The notes under the pieces are model-generated. The model did not search any database, was not told where the DNA came from, and saw only the letters and a list, made by a program, of their open reading frames with translations. A program made the translations under genes and the position numbers. A stretch of 57,158 nucleotides of DNA from Acidimicrobiia bacterium (lineage in GTDB: Bacteria; Actinomycetota; Acidimicrobiia; Acidimicrobiales; CATQHL01): the NCBI GenBank assembly GCA_009835395.1, contig VXXM01000021.1, positions 1 through 57,158 of the forward strand. Direction: 5' to 3'. Positions within the stretch are counted from its first letter, which is position 1, and every line of letters starts with the position of its first letter. This document shows, one piece after another, positions 24,945-33,664 of the stretch.

Positions 24945-27900
24945 ATGAGGAGATGTCTGCGGCGGTGGCTGATCGTGGGACTGGCCGGTGCGCTGCTGGC
25001 CGGGGCCTGCTCGGGCGGCGGCGAACAGATCGCCGGGCAGGGCGGTGCGCCTGGTGCCGCTCCCACACCTGTCGCCACGGGCGGTTCGGTACTCTCGACC
25101 GTCAGCGACGCCGGATCGGGGCAGGACACCTCCTTCACCGTCCACCTGAGCGAGGGCGCCGGCGGCGACGAGAGCGACGGCGAGAGCCCGCCGGCGGTGA
25201 ACCGGGTCGAAGGCGTCGCGTTGGGCGACGAGGAGATCAGCGCGGTGATCGACCGGCTGCCGCCGTGGGAGGGCGACGACTCCGGCGCAGTCGACTTCAA
25301 CCGCCCGGCCGAGTCGCTGCCCCCGCCTCGCACCGGCAGGACCGTCGATCAGCCGTTCCCGGCCGGGCCGGACATCGCAGCACCGGCTGTCGATCCGGGG
25401 CCGCTGGAGGTCGTCAGGGTCCAGCCCGAGGGCGAAGTGGGCATCGCCCCCTTCGTCAGCATCACCTTCAACCAGCCGATGGTGCCGCTGACGACGCTCG
25501 GCCAGCTCGACGCCCTCGACGTTCCGGCGGAGATTACGCCGCCGCTGCCAGGCCGCTGGCAGTGGATCGGCACCCGCACGCTCCGCTTCGAGCACGACCA
25601 GGAGATCTTCGACCGCCTGCCGATGGCGACCAGCTACACCGTCGAGATCCCTGCTGGAACCCAGTCGCAGTCCGGCGGCGAACTGGCCGCGACGTTCCGC
25701 TTCGAGTTCGAGACACCGCCGCCGACTGTGACGCGTCTCACGCACGCGTACAGCCACCTCGAGTCTCTCGGGTTGGAGCCTGTCTTCCTCGCCACCTTCG
25801 ACCAGCGGGTCGAACCCGCCGCGGTGCTCGAGGTCATCACACTGCGCGCCGACGGCCGAGAGCGCGAGATCCGTCTCGCCACCGCCGCCGAGATCGAGGG
25901 CGAAGAACGGGTCAGTTACTACGCCGAGCAGGCGCTCGAAGACACCTGGGTCGCCTTCCGACCCGTGGCGCCGCTCGAGCCCGACACCCCGATCAGCATC
26001 ACCGTCGGTCCCCATGTGCCCTCGGCGGAGGGGCCGAACACCGGCGGAGACTCGTCCACCATCGAGGCCCGCACGTACGCGCCCTTGCGGGTAACGGGCA
26101 CGAACTGCTCGACATGGTCCTGCCCTCTGGGGATACCTCTAGAGGTCTACTTCAACAACCGGCTCGATGTGGCGACGGTGTATGCCGCCGACATCACCGT
26201 GACGCCGGGAATCCCCGACGCCGCGATCTCGGCGTACGGCCCCTACCTGGCCATCGACGGCCCCACGACAGGCGGCGCCGTCTACGAGGTGGTGATCCCG
26301 GCGACGGTGGGCGACGAGTTCGGTCAGACGTTGGGAGACCCCGAGACAGTCACGTTCGAAATCGAAGAGGCCGACCCCCTGATCTGGTACTTGGGTGGCG
26401 GGTTCGCCACTGTCGACCCGCTCGGGGTGCGGCAGACGACTCCGGTGATCGTGCGCCAGTGGGAGGAACTCCGTGTCCGCCTCTATGCCGTGGAACCGGA
26501 CGACTTCCAGTCGTACCTGGCCTTCGCTTCTCGTGCCCGATATCAACGGATTCTGCCCGAGTCGGACGTGCCATGGCCGCTGACGGCAGATGAGACGATC
26601 CGCACCGGGATCCGCGACGATGCTCTGACCGAGGTCCCCATCGACCTTTCCGGCGTCCTCGAGGGCGGGCACGGTCACGTGGTGATGATCGTCGAAGGGG
26701 CCGGGCGGCTCGCAGAGACCGCGGACCGCTATCGAAGCGCCAGGGCGATCGCCTGGATCCAGGACACCGACATCGGCGTCGACCTCGTCGAGGACGGCCT
26801 CGACGTGGTCGTGTGGACCACCGACCTGCGCTCCGGCGACCCGCTGGCCGGCGTGGAGATCCAACTCGGAGACCGGCGCCCGCCGCTCGTCACTGACGCC
26901 GACGGCCTTGTCCGCGCCGCGACCGGCGCGGACGGCTTCGAAGGGATAGTCGCCTCGCTGGGGATGGACCGGGCGCTGAGCCCGGTGATCGCCTGGGAGT
27001 CGCTGGAGGACCAGACGATCTGGCACACCGCCGATGACCGCGGCATGTACCGGCCCGGCGAGACGGTGCGCCTGAAGGGCTGGGTTCGCCATCTCGACCT
27101 CACCGGGGACGGCGGTCTTGAGTTCTTGCCCCCCGGCACGCTCATCACCTACACGGCCTCTGGACCGTTCGGCAACGAACTCGGCAGCGGCGCGGTCCGC
27201 ACCGACGAGCACGGGGGCTTCGACCTCGCCTTGGAGCTGAGCGAGCGGGCGAACCTGGGCTGGAGCCGGATCGAGTTCCGGCTCACCGGCACGGGCGCCC
27301 CCGACGATGACCGGTACTCCCACGGTTTCCAGGTCCAGGAGTTCCGACGGCCCGAGTTCGAGGTGGAGGCACGAGTCGAGTCGGCCGGCCCGCACTTCAT
27401 CGACGAGCCCGCCGAAGTGGCGGTCGATGCCCGCTACTTCTCCGGTGGCGCCCTCCGCAACGCCGAGGTCACCTGGTGGGTCACCACGCTCCGCGGGTCG
27501 TACGCGCCGCCCAACTGGCCCGAATTCACGTTCGGCGTCTGGCGGCCGTGGTGGTGGTACTACGACGACTGGCCCCGGTCGTCGGAGGTCAAGGGATTCG
27601 AGGGCACGACGGGCGCCGACGGCAGCCACTACCTGCGCATCGACATCGCAGACGACGGCGAAGGGCTCCCGGTGACGGTGACCGCGGAGGCAACAGTGTT
27701 CGACGTGAACCGCCAAGCGTGGTCATCGGATACGGACTTCCTCGTTCATTCCGCCGATCTGTACGCCGGCATTCGCTCCGCCCGCGCCTTCGTGAGCGCC
27801 GGCGACGGGATCGACGTCGAGGCGATCGTCACCGACCTCGACGGCAACCCCGTTGCGGGCCGAGCCTTCGAGGTGACCTCCGAGCGCCTCGTCTGGAGGC

Positions 27901-30900
27901 GCGTCGATGGCGCCTGGGCGGAGGTCGCCCTGGACTCCGAGACCTGTGTGACCACCTCCGGGCCGGCGCCGGTGGTTTGCGAGTTCGCAGCCGACCAGGG
28001 TGGCCGCTACCGGATCTCGGCCCAAGTCGTCGACGACTCGGGGCGCCGGAGTCGCAGCGAGATGACCCGCTGGGTCAGCGGTGCCAAGGACAGCGTGCCG
28101 AGCCGCGGCGTCGAACTCGAGGCCGTCAACCTCGTGCCCGACGTCGAGACGTACGCCGCGGGGGACACCGCGGAGATCCTCGTCGGCTCCCCGTTCGCCT
28201 CGGCCACGGGACTGCTGACGGTCGTTCACAGCCGGATCATCGAAACCCGATCTTTCGAGGTCACGAATCACACGGCGGTCCTCAAGGTGCCTATAGCCGA
28301 CGACCACGTGCCCGAACTCAAACTGCGGGTGGACCTCGCGGCGGTGACCGACCGAATCGCAGACGACGGCACCGTCCTCGCCGGCGTGCCGCCCCGCCCC
28401 GCCCACGCCTCCGGGGAGATCTTGCTGCGGGTGCCGCCTGTGCAGCGGACTCTGGAGGTCGTGGCTGCACCGGCGGCGGCGGTCCTGCAGCCGGGCGCCG
28501 CCACGAGTGTCGCGGTGGAGGTCAGCGACGCCGCCGGGGTTCCCGTCGAGGGCGCCGGAGTCCTCGTCATCGTCGTTGACGAGGCGGTGCTGGCGCTCTC
28601 GGGCTACGAACTGATCGACCCCATCGACGTCTTCTACCGTCAGCGGGCCGCGGTCCTCTCCGCGGTGCGAGGCCGCGACACGATCCTGCTCGAGGACCTG
28701 CAGGGGTTGCGCGACCGGCTTGAGGCGGCCGGGTTTGACGAGCGCGGAGTAGAGGCTGCCGCGGCCGAGGCCGCTCCCGCACCTGCCGACGCTTTCTCTG
28801 ACGCGGTGGCGGGCGACGCCGGGCTGCTCGTGGCGGTCCGCCAGAATCTCGACCCCCTGGCGCTGTTCGAACCGGGCGCGGTCACCGACGCCGCTGGCCG
28901 GGTGACCGTGGAGTTCGAGTTGCCCGACAATCTGACGCGCTACCGGGTGATGGCCGTGGCGGTCGACGGCGCCCATCGCTTCGGGACCGGCGAGTCGGCT
29001 GTCACGGCGCGGCTGCCGCTGCAGGTTCGGCCGTCGGCGCCCCGGTTCTTGAACTACGGCGACCGCTTCGAGTTGCCGATCGTGGTCCAGAACCAGACCG
29101 GCTCCGCCATGGAGGTCGATGTGGTGGTACAGACTGCCAACCTCGAACTCGTCGGGTCGGCGGGACGGCGGGTCACGGTCCCTGCAAACGATCGGGTCGA
29201 GGTGCTATTCCCGGCGCGCACCGAGTCACCGGGGGTGGCCAGGTTCCGCGTGGCGGCGATCTCGGGCGACCACGCCGACGCCCAGGTCGTCTCGCTGCCT
29301 GTCTACACCCCGGCGACCAGCGAGGCCTTCGCTGTCTACGGGGTGGTCGACCGGGGAGCGGTCTTCCAGCCGATAGCGGCTCCCGAGGACGTGATCCCGC
29401 AGTTCGGCGGCCTTGAGGTCAACACCTCCTCGACCGCGTTGCAGGCCCTGACCGACGCCGTGCTGTACCTCGCCGACTACCGGTACGCCAGCGCCGACGC
29501 CTATGCCGGCCGCATCATGGCCGTCTCTTCGCTCAGGGACGTACTGGAGGCCTTCGAGGCCGAAGGTCTTGCCGGCCCTGCCGAACTCGATGCCAGGGTG
29601 CGCAGCGACATCGCCGAACTGTCGTCTCTCCAGAACTATGACGGTGGCTTCGGTTGGTTGTCGCGGGACGGGGTCTCACATCCCTTCTCGTCGATCCAGG
29701 CGATGCACGCGCTGGCCATCGCCTCGGACAACCGCTTCCACGTCCGGGCGCGGGTCTTGGAGGACGGGCTCTGGTATCTGCAAACCATCGAAGACCGGTT
29801 CCCGGACCATTATGGCCAGCGCATCAAGGACACGCTGCTGGCATACGCGCTGTACGTGCGGTCGCTGCATGATGATCGGGTAGCCGAGGAGGCCCGCAGC
29901 CTCTGGGCCCGCCGGGGGGAGGCTCTCTCGTTGGATGCGCTGGCGTGGCTGTGGCCGGTGGTCGAGGACGAGGGCATCGAGGCCGAGATCGAGCGGCTTC
30001 TGAACAACCGGGCAGTGGAGACTGCGGGAGCGGCCACGTTCGCCACCGACTACGGCGAGGACGCCTACCTGCTGCTGCATTCGGACCGCCGCACGGACGG
30101 CATCATGCTGGATGCCCTCATCACAATGGCGCCCGCATCGGATCTCATCCCCAAGGTGGTGGCGGGCCTGCTGGGCCACCGGACTCGGGGGCGCTGGAAC
30201 AACATCCAGGAGAACACGTTCATCCTGTTGGCTCTCGAACGCTATTTCGAGACGTTCGAGGCGACCGATCCCGACTTTGTCGCCCGGGTGTGGCTCGGCG
30301 ACCTCTACGCGGCGGAGCACACCTACGCCGGGCGAAGCACCGACCGGGGCTCCACCCTGATACCGATGGCCGAGCTGCTGGACGCGGGCGACTCCGACCT
30401 CGTCGTGCAGAAGGACGGCGAGGGCCGCCTCTACTACCGGCTCGGCCTTCGCTATGCCCCCGACGACCTGGATCTGGAGCCTCTGGATCGCGGCTTCGTG
30501 GTGCAGCGCAGCTACGAGGCGGTCGGCGACGCCGGCGACGTATGGCTCGACGACGACGGCGTCTGGCACGTCCGGGCCGGTGCCGAGGTGCGGGTCAACG
30601 TGACCATGGTCAACGACAGCCGCCGCACCAACATGGCCCTGATCGATCCCCTGCCCGCGGGCTTCGAGATCCTCAACCCGGCGCTGGCGGTGACCGGCGA
30701 CGTCGACGTTCGCGACGACAGCGGCTGGTGGTGGTGGACCTGGTACCGGCACCAGAACCTGCGAGACGATCGTGCCGAGGCCTTCGCGTCGTATCTCTGG
30801 GCGGGAACCCACGAGTACAGCTACGTCGTCCGAGCCACCACGCCGGGCTCCTTCGTCGTACCCCCCGCCCGAGCCGAGGAAATCTACGCCCCAGAAGTCT

Positions 30901-30947
30901 TCGGCCGCTCCGCCACCGACAGGGTCATTGTCCAGGAAAGCCGTTGA
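24945..30947 (+). CDS. Bacterial alpha-2-macroglobulin-like lipoprotein, thioester-less
   Basis: 2000 aa, colinear with the preceding gene over nearly its full length; many stretches of 10-20 residues are identical. Signal peptide with lipobox LAGAC (Cys22), so it should be a membrane-anchored lipoprotein. Short acidic linker, three Ig-like domains, MG2 signature DDRGMYRPGE from 697, strongly diverged bait-like segment at about 1231-1295, A2M signature LQVRPSAPRFLNYGD, then the helical thioester-domain fold (YDGGFGWLS). The thioester site reads SADA (1516-1519) in place of C-x-E-Q. Known bacterial relatives (YfhM with, YfaS without thioester) are periplasmic or envelope proteins that trap proteases. 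The tandem arrangement here arose by duplication of gene plus promoter. Confidence 0.92.
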   Translation: MRRCLRRWLIVGLAGALLAGACSGGGEQIAGQGGAPGAAPTPVATGGSVLSTVSDAGSGQDTSFTVHLSEGAGGDESDGESPPAVNRVEGVALGDEEISAVIDRLPPWEGDDSGAVDFNRPAESLPPPRTGRTVDQPFPAGPDIAAPAVDPGPLEVVRVQPEGEVGIAPFVSITFNQPMVPLTTLGQLDALDVPAEITPPLPGRWQWIGTRTLRFEHDQEIFDRLPMATSYTVEIPAGTQSQSGGELAATFRFEFETPPPTVTRLTHAYSHLESLGLEPVFLATFDQRVEPAAVLEVITLRADGREREIRLATAAEIEGEERVSYYAEQALEDTWVAFRPVAPLEPDTPISITVGPHVPSAEGPNTGGDSSTIEARTYAPLRVTGTNCSTWSCPLGIPLEVYFNNRLDVATVYAADITVTPGIPDAAISAYGPYLAIDGPTTGGAVYEVVIPATVGDEFGQTLGDPETVTFEIEEADPLIWYLGGGFATVDPLGVRQTTPVIVRQWEELRVRLYAVEPDDFQSYLAFASRARYQRILPESDVPWPLTADETIRTGIRDDALTEVPIDLSGVLEGGHGHVVMIVEGAGRLAETADRYRSARAIAWIQDTDIGVDLVEDGLDVVVWTTDLRSGDPLAGVEIQLGDRRPPLVTDADGLVRAATGADGFEGIVASLGMDRALSPVIAWESLEDQTIWHTADDRGMYRPGETVRLKGWVRHLDLTGDGGLEFLPPGTLITYTASGPFGNELGSGAVRTDEHGGFDLALELSERANLGWSRIEFRLTGTGAPDDDRYSHGFQVQEFRRPEFEVEARVESAGPHFIDEPAEVAVDARYFSGGALRNAEVTWWVTTLRGSYAPPNWPEFTFGVWRPWWWYYDDWPRSSEVKGFEGTTGADGSHYLRIDIADDGEGLPVTVTAEATVFDVNRQAWSSDTDFLVHSADLYAGIRSARAFVSAGDGIDVEAIVTDLDGNPVAGRAFEVTSERLVWRRVDGAWAEVALDSETCVTTSGPAPVVCEFAADQGGRYRISAQVVDDSGRRSRSEMTRWVSGAKDSVPSRGVELEAVNLVPDVETYAAGDTAEILVGSPFASATGLLTVVHSRIIETRSFEVTNHTAVLKVPIADDHVPELKLRVDLAAVTDRIADDGTVLAGVPPRPAHASGEILLRVPPVQRTLEVVAAPAAAVLQPGAATSVAVEVSDAAGVPVEGAGVLVIVVDEAVLALSGYELIDPIDVFYRQRAAVLSAVRGRDTILLEDLQGLRDRLEAAGFDERGVEAAAAEAAPAPADAFSDAVAGDAGLLVAVRQNLDPLALFEPGAVTDAAGRVTVEFELPDNLTRYRVMAVAVDGAHRFGTGESAVTARLPLQVRPSAPRFLNYGDRFELPIVVQNQTGSAMEVDVVVQTANLELVGSAGRRVTVPANDRVEVLFPARTESPGVARFRVAAISGDHADAQVVSLPVYTPATSEAFAVYGVVDRGAVFQPIAAPEDVIPQFGGLEVNTSSTALQALTDAVLYLADYRYASADAYAGRIMAVSSLRDVLEAFEAEGLAGPAELDARVRSDIAELSSLQNYDGGFGWLSRDGVSHPFSSIQAMHALAIASDNRFHVRARVLEDGLWYLQTIEDRFPDHYGQRIKDTLLAYALYVRSLHDDRVAEEARSLWARRGEALSLDALAWLWPVVEDEGIEAEIERLLNNRAVETAGAATFATDYGEDAYLLLHSDRRTDGIMLDALITMAPASDLIPKVVAGLLGHRTRGRWNNIQENTFILLALERYFETFEATDPDFVARVWLGDLYAAEHTYAGRSTDRGSTLIPMAELLDAGDSDLVVQKDGEGRLYYRLGLRYAPDDLDLEPLDRGFVVQRSYEAVGDAGDVWLDDDGVWHVRAGAEVRVNVTMVNDSRRTNMALIDPLPAGFEILNPALAVTGDVDVRDDSGWWWWTWYRHQNLRDDRAEAFASYLWAGTHEYSYVVRATTPGSFVVPPARAEEIYAPEVFGRSATDRVIVQESR

Positions 30948-31258
30948 GCATTCCACGTTTGGAGCGACACCCGGGGATCGTGTTCCGCTCCGGACCTGCG
31001 GGACGCCGACCTGGCTTGGCCAGCGGTCCGGATGTCTGGGAGGTTGTACGGGCGTGTCTCGGGGACGACGCTGACAGCCCGCTCACGCACGCGGCAGTGG
31101 CCGAGCAGATGGGGTTGACGGCCGATCAGGTCGGCGTGGCGTTGCGGTACTACGCGGAGTCCAGGGACGAGATCGATACCTGGATCCGCACGGTGGATGA
31201 GGAGGCGGAGCGAGCCGAGGTGGCGTGGCGGCTCGAACGGGACCTTCTCGGTCGGTGA
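30944..31258 (+). CDS. Antitoxin-like protein (DUF433-related, VapB-like context)
   Basis: About 104 aa from TTG 30944, which overlaps the macroglobulin stop codon (TTGA); TTG 30959 is an alternative. The sequence ERHPGIVFRSGPAGRR followed by GPDVWEVVRAC, GLTADQVGVALRYYAESRDEIDTWI and a charged C-terminus matches, from memory, antitoxins that precede DUF5615 PIN-like toxins. The central part is a helix-turn-helix-like region. The expected toxin gene begins at 31255 with a GTGA overlap but stops after eight codons, so this antitoxin is orphaned. No ribosome-binding site is seen; translation may depend on coupling to the upstream gene. Confidence 0.65.
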   Translation: MSIPRLERHPGIVFRSGPAGRRPGLASGPDVWEVVRACLGDDADSPLTHAAVAEQMGLTADQVGVALRYYAESRDEIDTWIRTVDEEAERAEVAWRLERDLLGR

Positions 31259-31281
31259 GGCTCCTGCTCCACGAGATGTGA
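31255..31281 (+). pseudogene. Remnant of a DUF5615-type (PIN-like) toxin gene
   Basis: GTG 31255 overlaps the antitoxin stop (GTGA) and encodes VRLLLHEM before a TGA at 31279-31281. DUF5615 toxins characteristically start MRLLLDE(M/H), so this looks like the first eight codons of such a gene. The bases that follow do not continue the family in this frame, and an oppositely oriented HNH-like gene ends at 31304. The toxin body therefore appears to be deleted. Short match, so moderate confidence. Confidence 0.5.
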
Positions 31282-31303
31282 CCGCCTGCGAAAGCGGGTG
31301 AAC

Positions 31304-31918
31304 TCAGTGATGGGAGTATGACCGCAAACTGCTCGGCAGGTCTTGGCGATTGTGGCCCCTGAGCGCTCTCTTGGCGGCACTGTGCCAACGCTTGATGGGA
31401 CGCTCCTCAAGAACCCTCGGTTTGTCCGATGTGTAGTCCATGAACCAACTCAACAGGCCGTCCCATTCCAGCAGCGATCCCGGTAGGCAGGGATGCCAGC
31501 CGAGTTCCTCGAGTGTCCAATGGCGCTTGGCGTCGTTTCTGGGCATCGAAGTGCACACGAGGTTGTCGGTTGTGTCCGGGCCTCCGCGAGCGACGGGGTC
31601 GACGTGATCGACGGTCGGGGACAGGTACCAGAACACCATGTGACATTTCGAAGTGTCCCAGTTCGAGTGGTACGGAATCTCTGCCGGCATGAGATGGGAG
31701 AGCAGCAGGAGCGTTCCCGGAAACACCAGCCGTTGCCCGGAATACCGATCGATGAAGCCGTCACGCAGGAAAACCGACACCTTCTCGGCATCCGAGCGGA
31801 AGCGTTTGGTTCGTTCGAAGGGCTCGAACGGCAACTCAGCACGAGCCAGTGCCGCTGCCTCATCGGGTGAACCGCTGGAAATCGCGTCGCAAATCCGCGC
31901 GACCGCTTCTGGATTCAT
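31304..31918 (-). CDS. HNH-endonuclease-like protein without zinc-finger cysteines
   Basis: 204 aa. The HNH core is VDHVDPVARGGPDTTDNLV with H105 and N119, followed by N128 in MPRNDAK, giving an H-N-N arrangement. The two Cys-x-x-Cys pairs that stabilise many HNH proteins are absent (the first position reads RYSGQRL). The 100-residue N-terminal part is helical and unassigned. Base composition is visibly lower in GC than its neighbours, a hint of transfer. The gene lies 2 bases after the RidA stop on the minus strand and could be cotranscribed with it. Role unknown: defence, repair or homing are all possible. Confidence 0.75.
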   Translation of the reverse strand: MNPEAVARICDAISSGSPDEAAALARAELPFEPFERTKRFRSDAEKVSVFLRDGFIDRYSGQRLVFPGTLLLLSHLMPAEIPYHSNWDTSKCHMVFWYLSPTVDHVDPVARGGPDTTDNLVCTSMPRNDAKRHWTLEELGWHPCLPGSLLEWDGLLSWFMDYTSDKPRVLEERPIKRWHSAAKRALRGHNRQDLPSSLRSYSHH

Positions 31919-31920
31919 AT

Positions 31921-32322
31921 CTATGACAGCGCTTCGGTGGGGATGCCGGAGACGGCCTCGATCTCCACGAGCATCTTCGGGTCGACCAGTGCGCTGACCT
32001 CGATCAGGGTGCTGGCCGGTCGGGCGTCGCCGAAGAACTCCTGGCGGACGGGGTTGATGGCGGCCCGGTCGTTGACGTCGGTCAGGAACACCGTGACCTT
32101 GAGTACGTCGCCCATGTCGGCGCCGACCGTGCGCAGGGCGTCACGGAGGTTCTGCAGCACTTGGCGTGTCTGGGCGACGACGTCTCCCTCGCCGACCACA
32201 TTGCCCTCGCCGTCGAAGGGCGCTATCCCCGACACGAACAGGAGGTCGCCGAAACGGACCGCGTCGGTGTAGTGGCTGATGGGCTCGCTTGCCCCCTCGA
32301 CTCGGATCTCTTCTCTCGTCAC
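31921..32322 (-). CDS. RidA-family enamine/imine deaminase
   Basis: 133 aa from GTG 32322, chosen because a GGAGGAGG ribosome-binding site lies 5 bases before it; GTG 32325 is the alternative. The family signature is present: FVSGIAPFD, LRTVGADMGDVLKVTVFLTD, and ARPASTLIEVSALVDPKMLVEIEAV with the Arg that binds the substrate carboxylate. RidA proteins hydrolyse reactive enamines and imines released by PLP enzymes. It diverges from the ROK regulator 120 bp away and may belong to the same regulon, which includes a PLP enzyme of the YhfX type. Confidence 0.9.
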   Translation of the reverse strand: MTREEIRVEGASEPISHYTDAVRFGDLLFVSGIAPFDGEGNVVGEGDVVAQTRQVLQNLRDALRTVGADMGDVLKVTVFLTDVNDRAAINPVRQEFFGDARPASTLIEVSALVDPKMLVEIEAVSGIPTEALS

Positions 32323-32410
32323 CACAGCCTCCTCCCTTCGCATTGCCTGCTTTCGTAATCGATGGGATCGGGCATGTCGAGGCTGCTGCGGCGGCGGCTC
32401 GATGGGGGCC

Positions 32411-32446
32411 TTGACAGGAATAGTTAGTAAGTTAGACTGACAAACG
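32411..32446 (+). promoter_or_regulatory. Promoter and probable autoregulatory operator of the ROK gene
   Basis: TTGACA (32411-32416), 16-bp spacer, TAGACT (32433-32438), then 8 bases to the ATG at 32447, so the message is probably leaderless. The spacer is unusually AT-rich and contains the repeated words tagttag and aagttag (32421-32435), a reasonable operator for a winged-helix ROK repressor acting on its own operon. The -35/-10 call is strong for this genome; the operator is inference. Confidence 0.65.
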
Positions 32447-33664
32447 ATGCGCGGCCGGTCGGACTCGAGCCTGCTGCGGCTGATCAACAGCCGGAAGATC
32501 GTCGACGTTGTGCTGGAGGTTGCGCCCCGGGGGATCTCCCGGGCCGACGTCGCCCGGGCCACGGGGCTGTCGAAGCCCACGGTGTCGGCGCTGGTGGGGG
32601 ATCTGGAAGCCGCCGGGCTGGTGCGCATGGCCGATCCCGGCAGCCCCAGCGGTGGCATCGGGCGCCCTGCGGCGCTCTATGAGGTGGTGCCCGATTCGAG
32701 CCTCGTCGTGGGGGCCGACATCGGCGCCACGAAGATCATCGTGGGCGTCGCCGACCTTCTGGGCCGCCCGGTGGCCGAGGAGATGCTTGAGACGCCCCCC
32801 GACGCCACCGCCGCAGCCAATGCCGTCGTGGAGGTGACCCAACGCCTGCTGGAGGGTTGTGCCGGCGGGCCGAGCCGGCTGCGGGCGGCCTGCGTGGGGG
32901 TGCCGGGCGTGTACCGCGCCACAGCCGACAGCGTGGAGATGGCGCTGAACCTGCCCGGTTTCGAGGACTTCGCCATCCGGCGGCACCTCACGGATCGCCT
33001 CGGGGTGCCCACCCAGATCGACAACGACGTGAACCTGGCAGCCGTCGGCGAGGCCGGGGCCGGCGTGGATCACACCGACTTCGCGGCCGTCTCGATCGGC
33101 ACGGGTATCGGCACCGGGCTGATCATCGGCGGTGAGCTGTACCGCGGCGGCACCGGTGCCGCCGGCGAGCTGGGTTCGCTGGTCCTGCCGCTTGCCGAGG
33201 AATCGGCGACGGCTGTGGGCCGGGCCACGCTGGAGGACGTCGCCTCGGCGCCGGCCATCCGGCGGATCTTCAGCGGGGCGGTGAGCAACGGGCGCTCCTC
33301 GACGTTGGAGGTCGGGGCGGAGGTGGCCGACATCTTCGCTGCCGCGGCCGAGGGCGACGAGGCGGCCGGCTATGCCTTGTCCCGGGCGGCCAGCGCCATG
33401 GCCTACGCGGTGGCGCACCTGTGCCTCATCAACGACCCGGCGCTGATCATCTTCGGCGGCGGTGTGGGCGCGAACCCCGTCTTCGTGGACGCCGTGGACC
33501 GGGAACTGGGCGGCCTACTGGCGCACCCGCCCGAACTCGCGCCCTCGACCTTAGGGCGCCGGGCCACGTTCCTGGGTGCCATCTCGCTGGCGTTGCGCTC
33601 GCTGCGGGATTCGCTGGTGGAGCAGGCGCTCGACGGTCGGGAAGAGCAGGGAGTGCTCGGATGA
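32447..33664 (+). CDS. ROK-family transcriptional regulator
   Basis: 405 aa. Winged helix-turn-helix at about 12-65 (GISRADVARATGLSKPTVSALVGDLEAAGLV), then a ROK sugar-binding actin-fold domain with GADIGATKIIVGV, IDNDVNLAAVGEA and the IGTGIGTGLIIGG motif. The zinc-binding C-x-C-G-x-x-G-C motif after ELG is missing (ELGSLVL). It probably senses a sugar or amino-sugar derivative and represses the operon that follows. Its stop overlaps the M20 gene start (ATGA). Confidence 0.92.
   Translation: MRGRSDSSLLRLINSRKIVDVVLEVAPRGISRADVARATGLSKPTVSALVGDLEAAGLVRMADPGSPSGGIGRPAALYEVVPDSSLVVGADIGATKIIVGVADLLGRPVAEEMLETPPDATAAANAVVEVTQRLLEGCAGGPSRLRAACVGVPGVYRATADSVEMALNLPGFEDFAIRRHLTDRLGVPTQIDNDVNLAAVGEAGAGVDHTDFAAVSIGTGIGTGLIIGGELYRGGTGAAGELGSLVLPLAEESATAVGRATLEDVASAPAIRRIFSGAVSNGRSSTLEVGAEVADIFAAAAEGDEAAGYALSRAASAMAYAVAHLCLINDPALIIFGGGVGANPVFVDAVDRELGGLLAHPPELAPSTLGRRATFLGAISLALRSLRDSLVEQALDGREEQGVLG

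Noticed and set aside
24476..26593. 705-codon plus frame bridging the two macroglobulin genes
   Set aside because: It runs out of frame through both macroglobulin genes and is Arg-rich; shadow frame, not a fusion.
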